A DNA stretch of 6,052 nt, taken from the NCBI GenBank assembly GCA_023412635.1, contig JAEYNI010000369.1, positions 1-6,052 on the forward strand, read 5' to 3'. Positions 5,962-6,052 of the stretch are shown one piece after another (the stretch's first letter is position 1; each line of letters opens with the position of its first letter). The translations under genes were made by a program, and so were the position numbers. Source of the DNA: Bacillota bacterium. GTDB taxonomy: Bacteria > Bacillota > Clostridia > Acetivibrionales > DSM-1351. A model generated the notes under the pieces. The model was not told the origin of the DNA, made no database searches, and saw nothing but the letters and a program-made list of their open reading frames with translations.

Positions 5962-6052
5962 ACTTTATCAGTGCTTTAATTATCAATGTAAAATCAGAAA
6001 GAATATTTCTCTCATATTCACAAACCATTTTAAGTGTATTAATAATATTGTC
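5960..6052 (-). CDS. C-terminal end of a convergent gene (30 codons, unidentified)
   Basis: Read from the right edge on the minus strand, one frame is open for 30 codons and ends at TAA (5960-5962). The tail begins DNIINTLKMVCEYERN and ends LIIKALIK. It looks like an amphipathic helix, typical of the end of a small helical protein, but no family can be named from this fragment. The stop codon overlaps the T-tract of the terminator, a common layout for convergent genes. Thirty open codons in AT-rich DNA can occur by chance, so the call depends partly on this position. Confidence 0.5.
   Translation of the reverse strand, partial: DNIINTLKMVCEYERNILSDFTLIIKALIK

Overview
The window looks like a chromosomal segment from a low-GC Gram-positive anaerobe, most likely a Clostridia member of the Clostridium/Ruminiclostridium type. 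The support is AT-rich intergenic DNA, strong AGGAGG-type ribosome binding sites, sigma-A-like promoters, a single-membrane-anchor architecture for exported proteins, and a P-type ATPase of the Listeria/Bacillus calcium pump type. The exact genus is inferred, not shown.

Left half (1-2675, minus strand): two tandem paralogous genes for membrane-anchored PQQ-like beta-propeller proteins, read right to left. The upstream, complete copy (843-2675, 610 aa) is followed after 37 bp by a second copy (1-805) that runs off the left edge. They probably form an operon driven by an extended -10 promoter near 2733-2741. Both have a basic N-terminus, one transmembrane helix, a low-complexity linker and a conserved propeller domain, so both should display the propeller outside the membrane.

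Middle (2676-3041): a 366-bp AT-rich divergent intergenic region. It holds the leftward operon promoter, a candidate rightward promoter, and a nested inverted repeat between them.

Right half (3042-5651, plus strand): a complete SERCA-type P2A Ca2+-transporting ATPase (869 aa). All catalytic motifs are intact. Ca2+ site II is conserved, but two site I ligands are replaced, which predicts transport of one Ca2+ per ATP.

Right edge (5652-6052): a structured leader followed by a 41-codon hydrophilic ORF (5780-5905), then a strong intrinsic terminator (5914-5961), then the last 30 codons of a convergent minus-strand gene (5960-6052). The best Shine-Dalgarno in the leader (5716-5724) is separated from the 41-codon ORF by a 43-nt hairpin that contains a 7-codon mini-ORF ending in TGA. 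This unusual arrangement is the least ordinary thing in the window. No rRNA, tRNA, insertion sequence or CRISPR array was seen.
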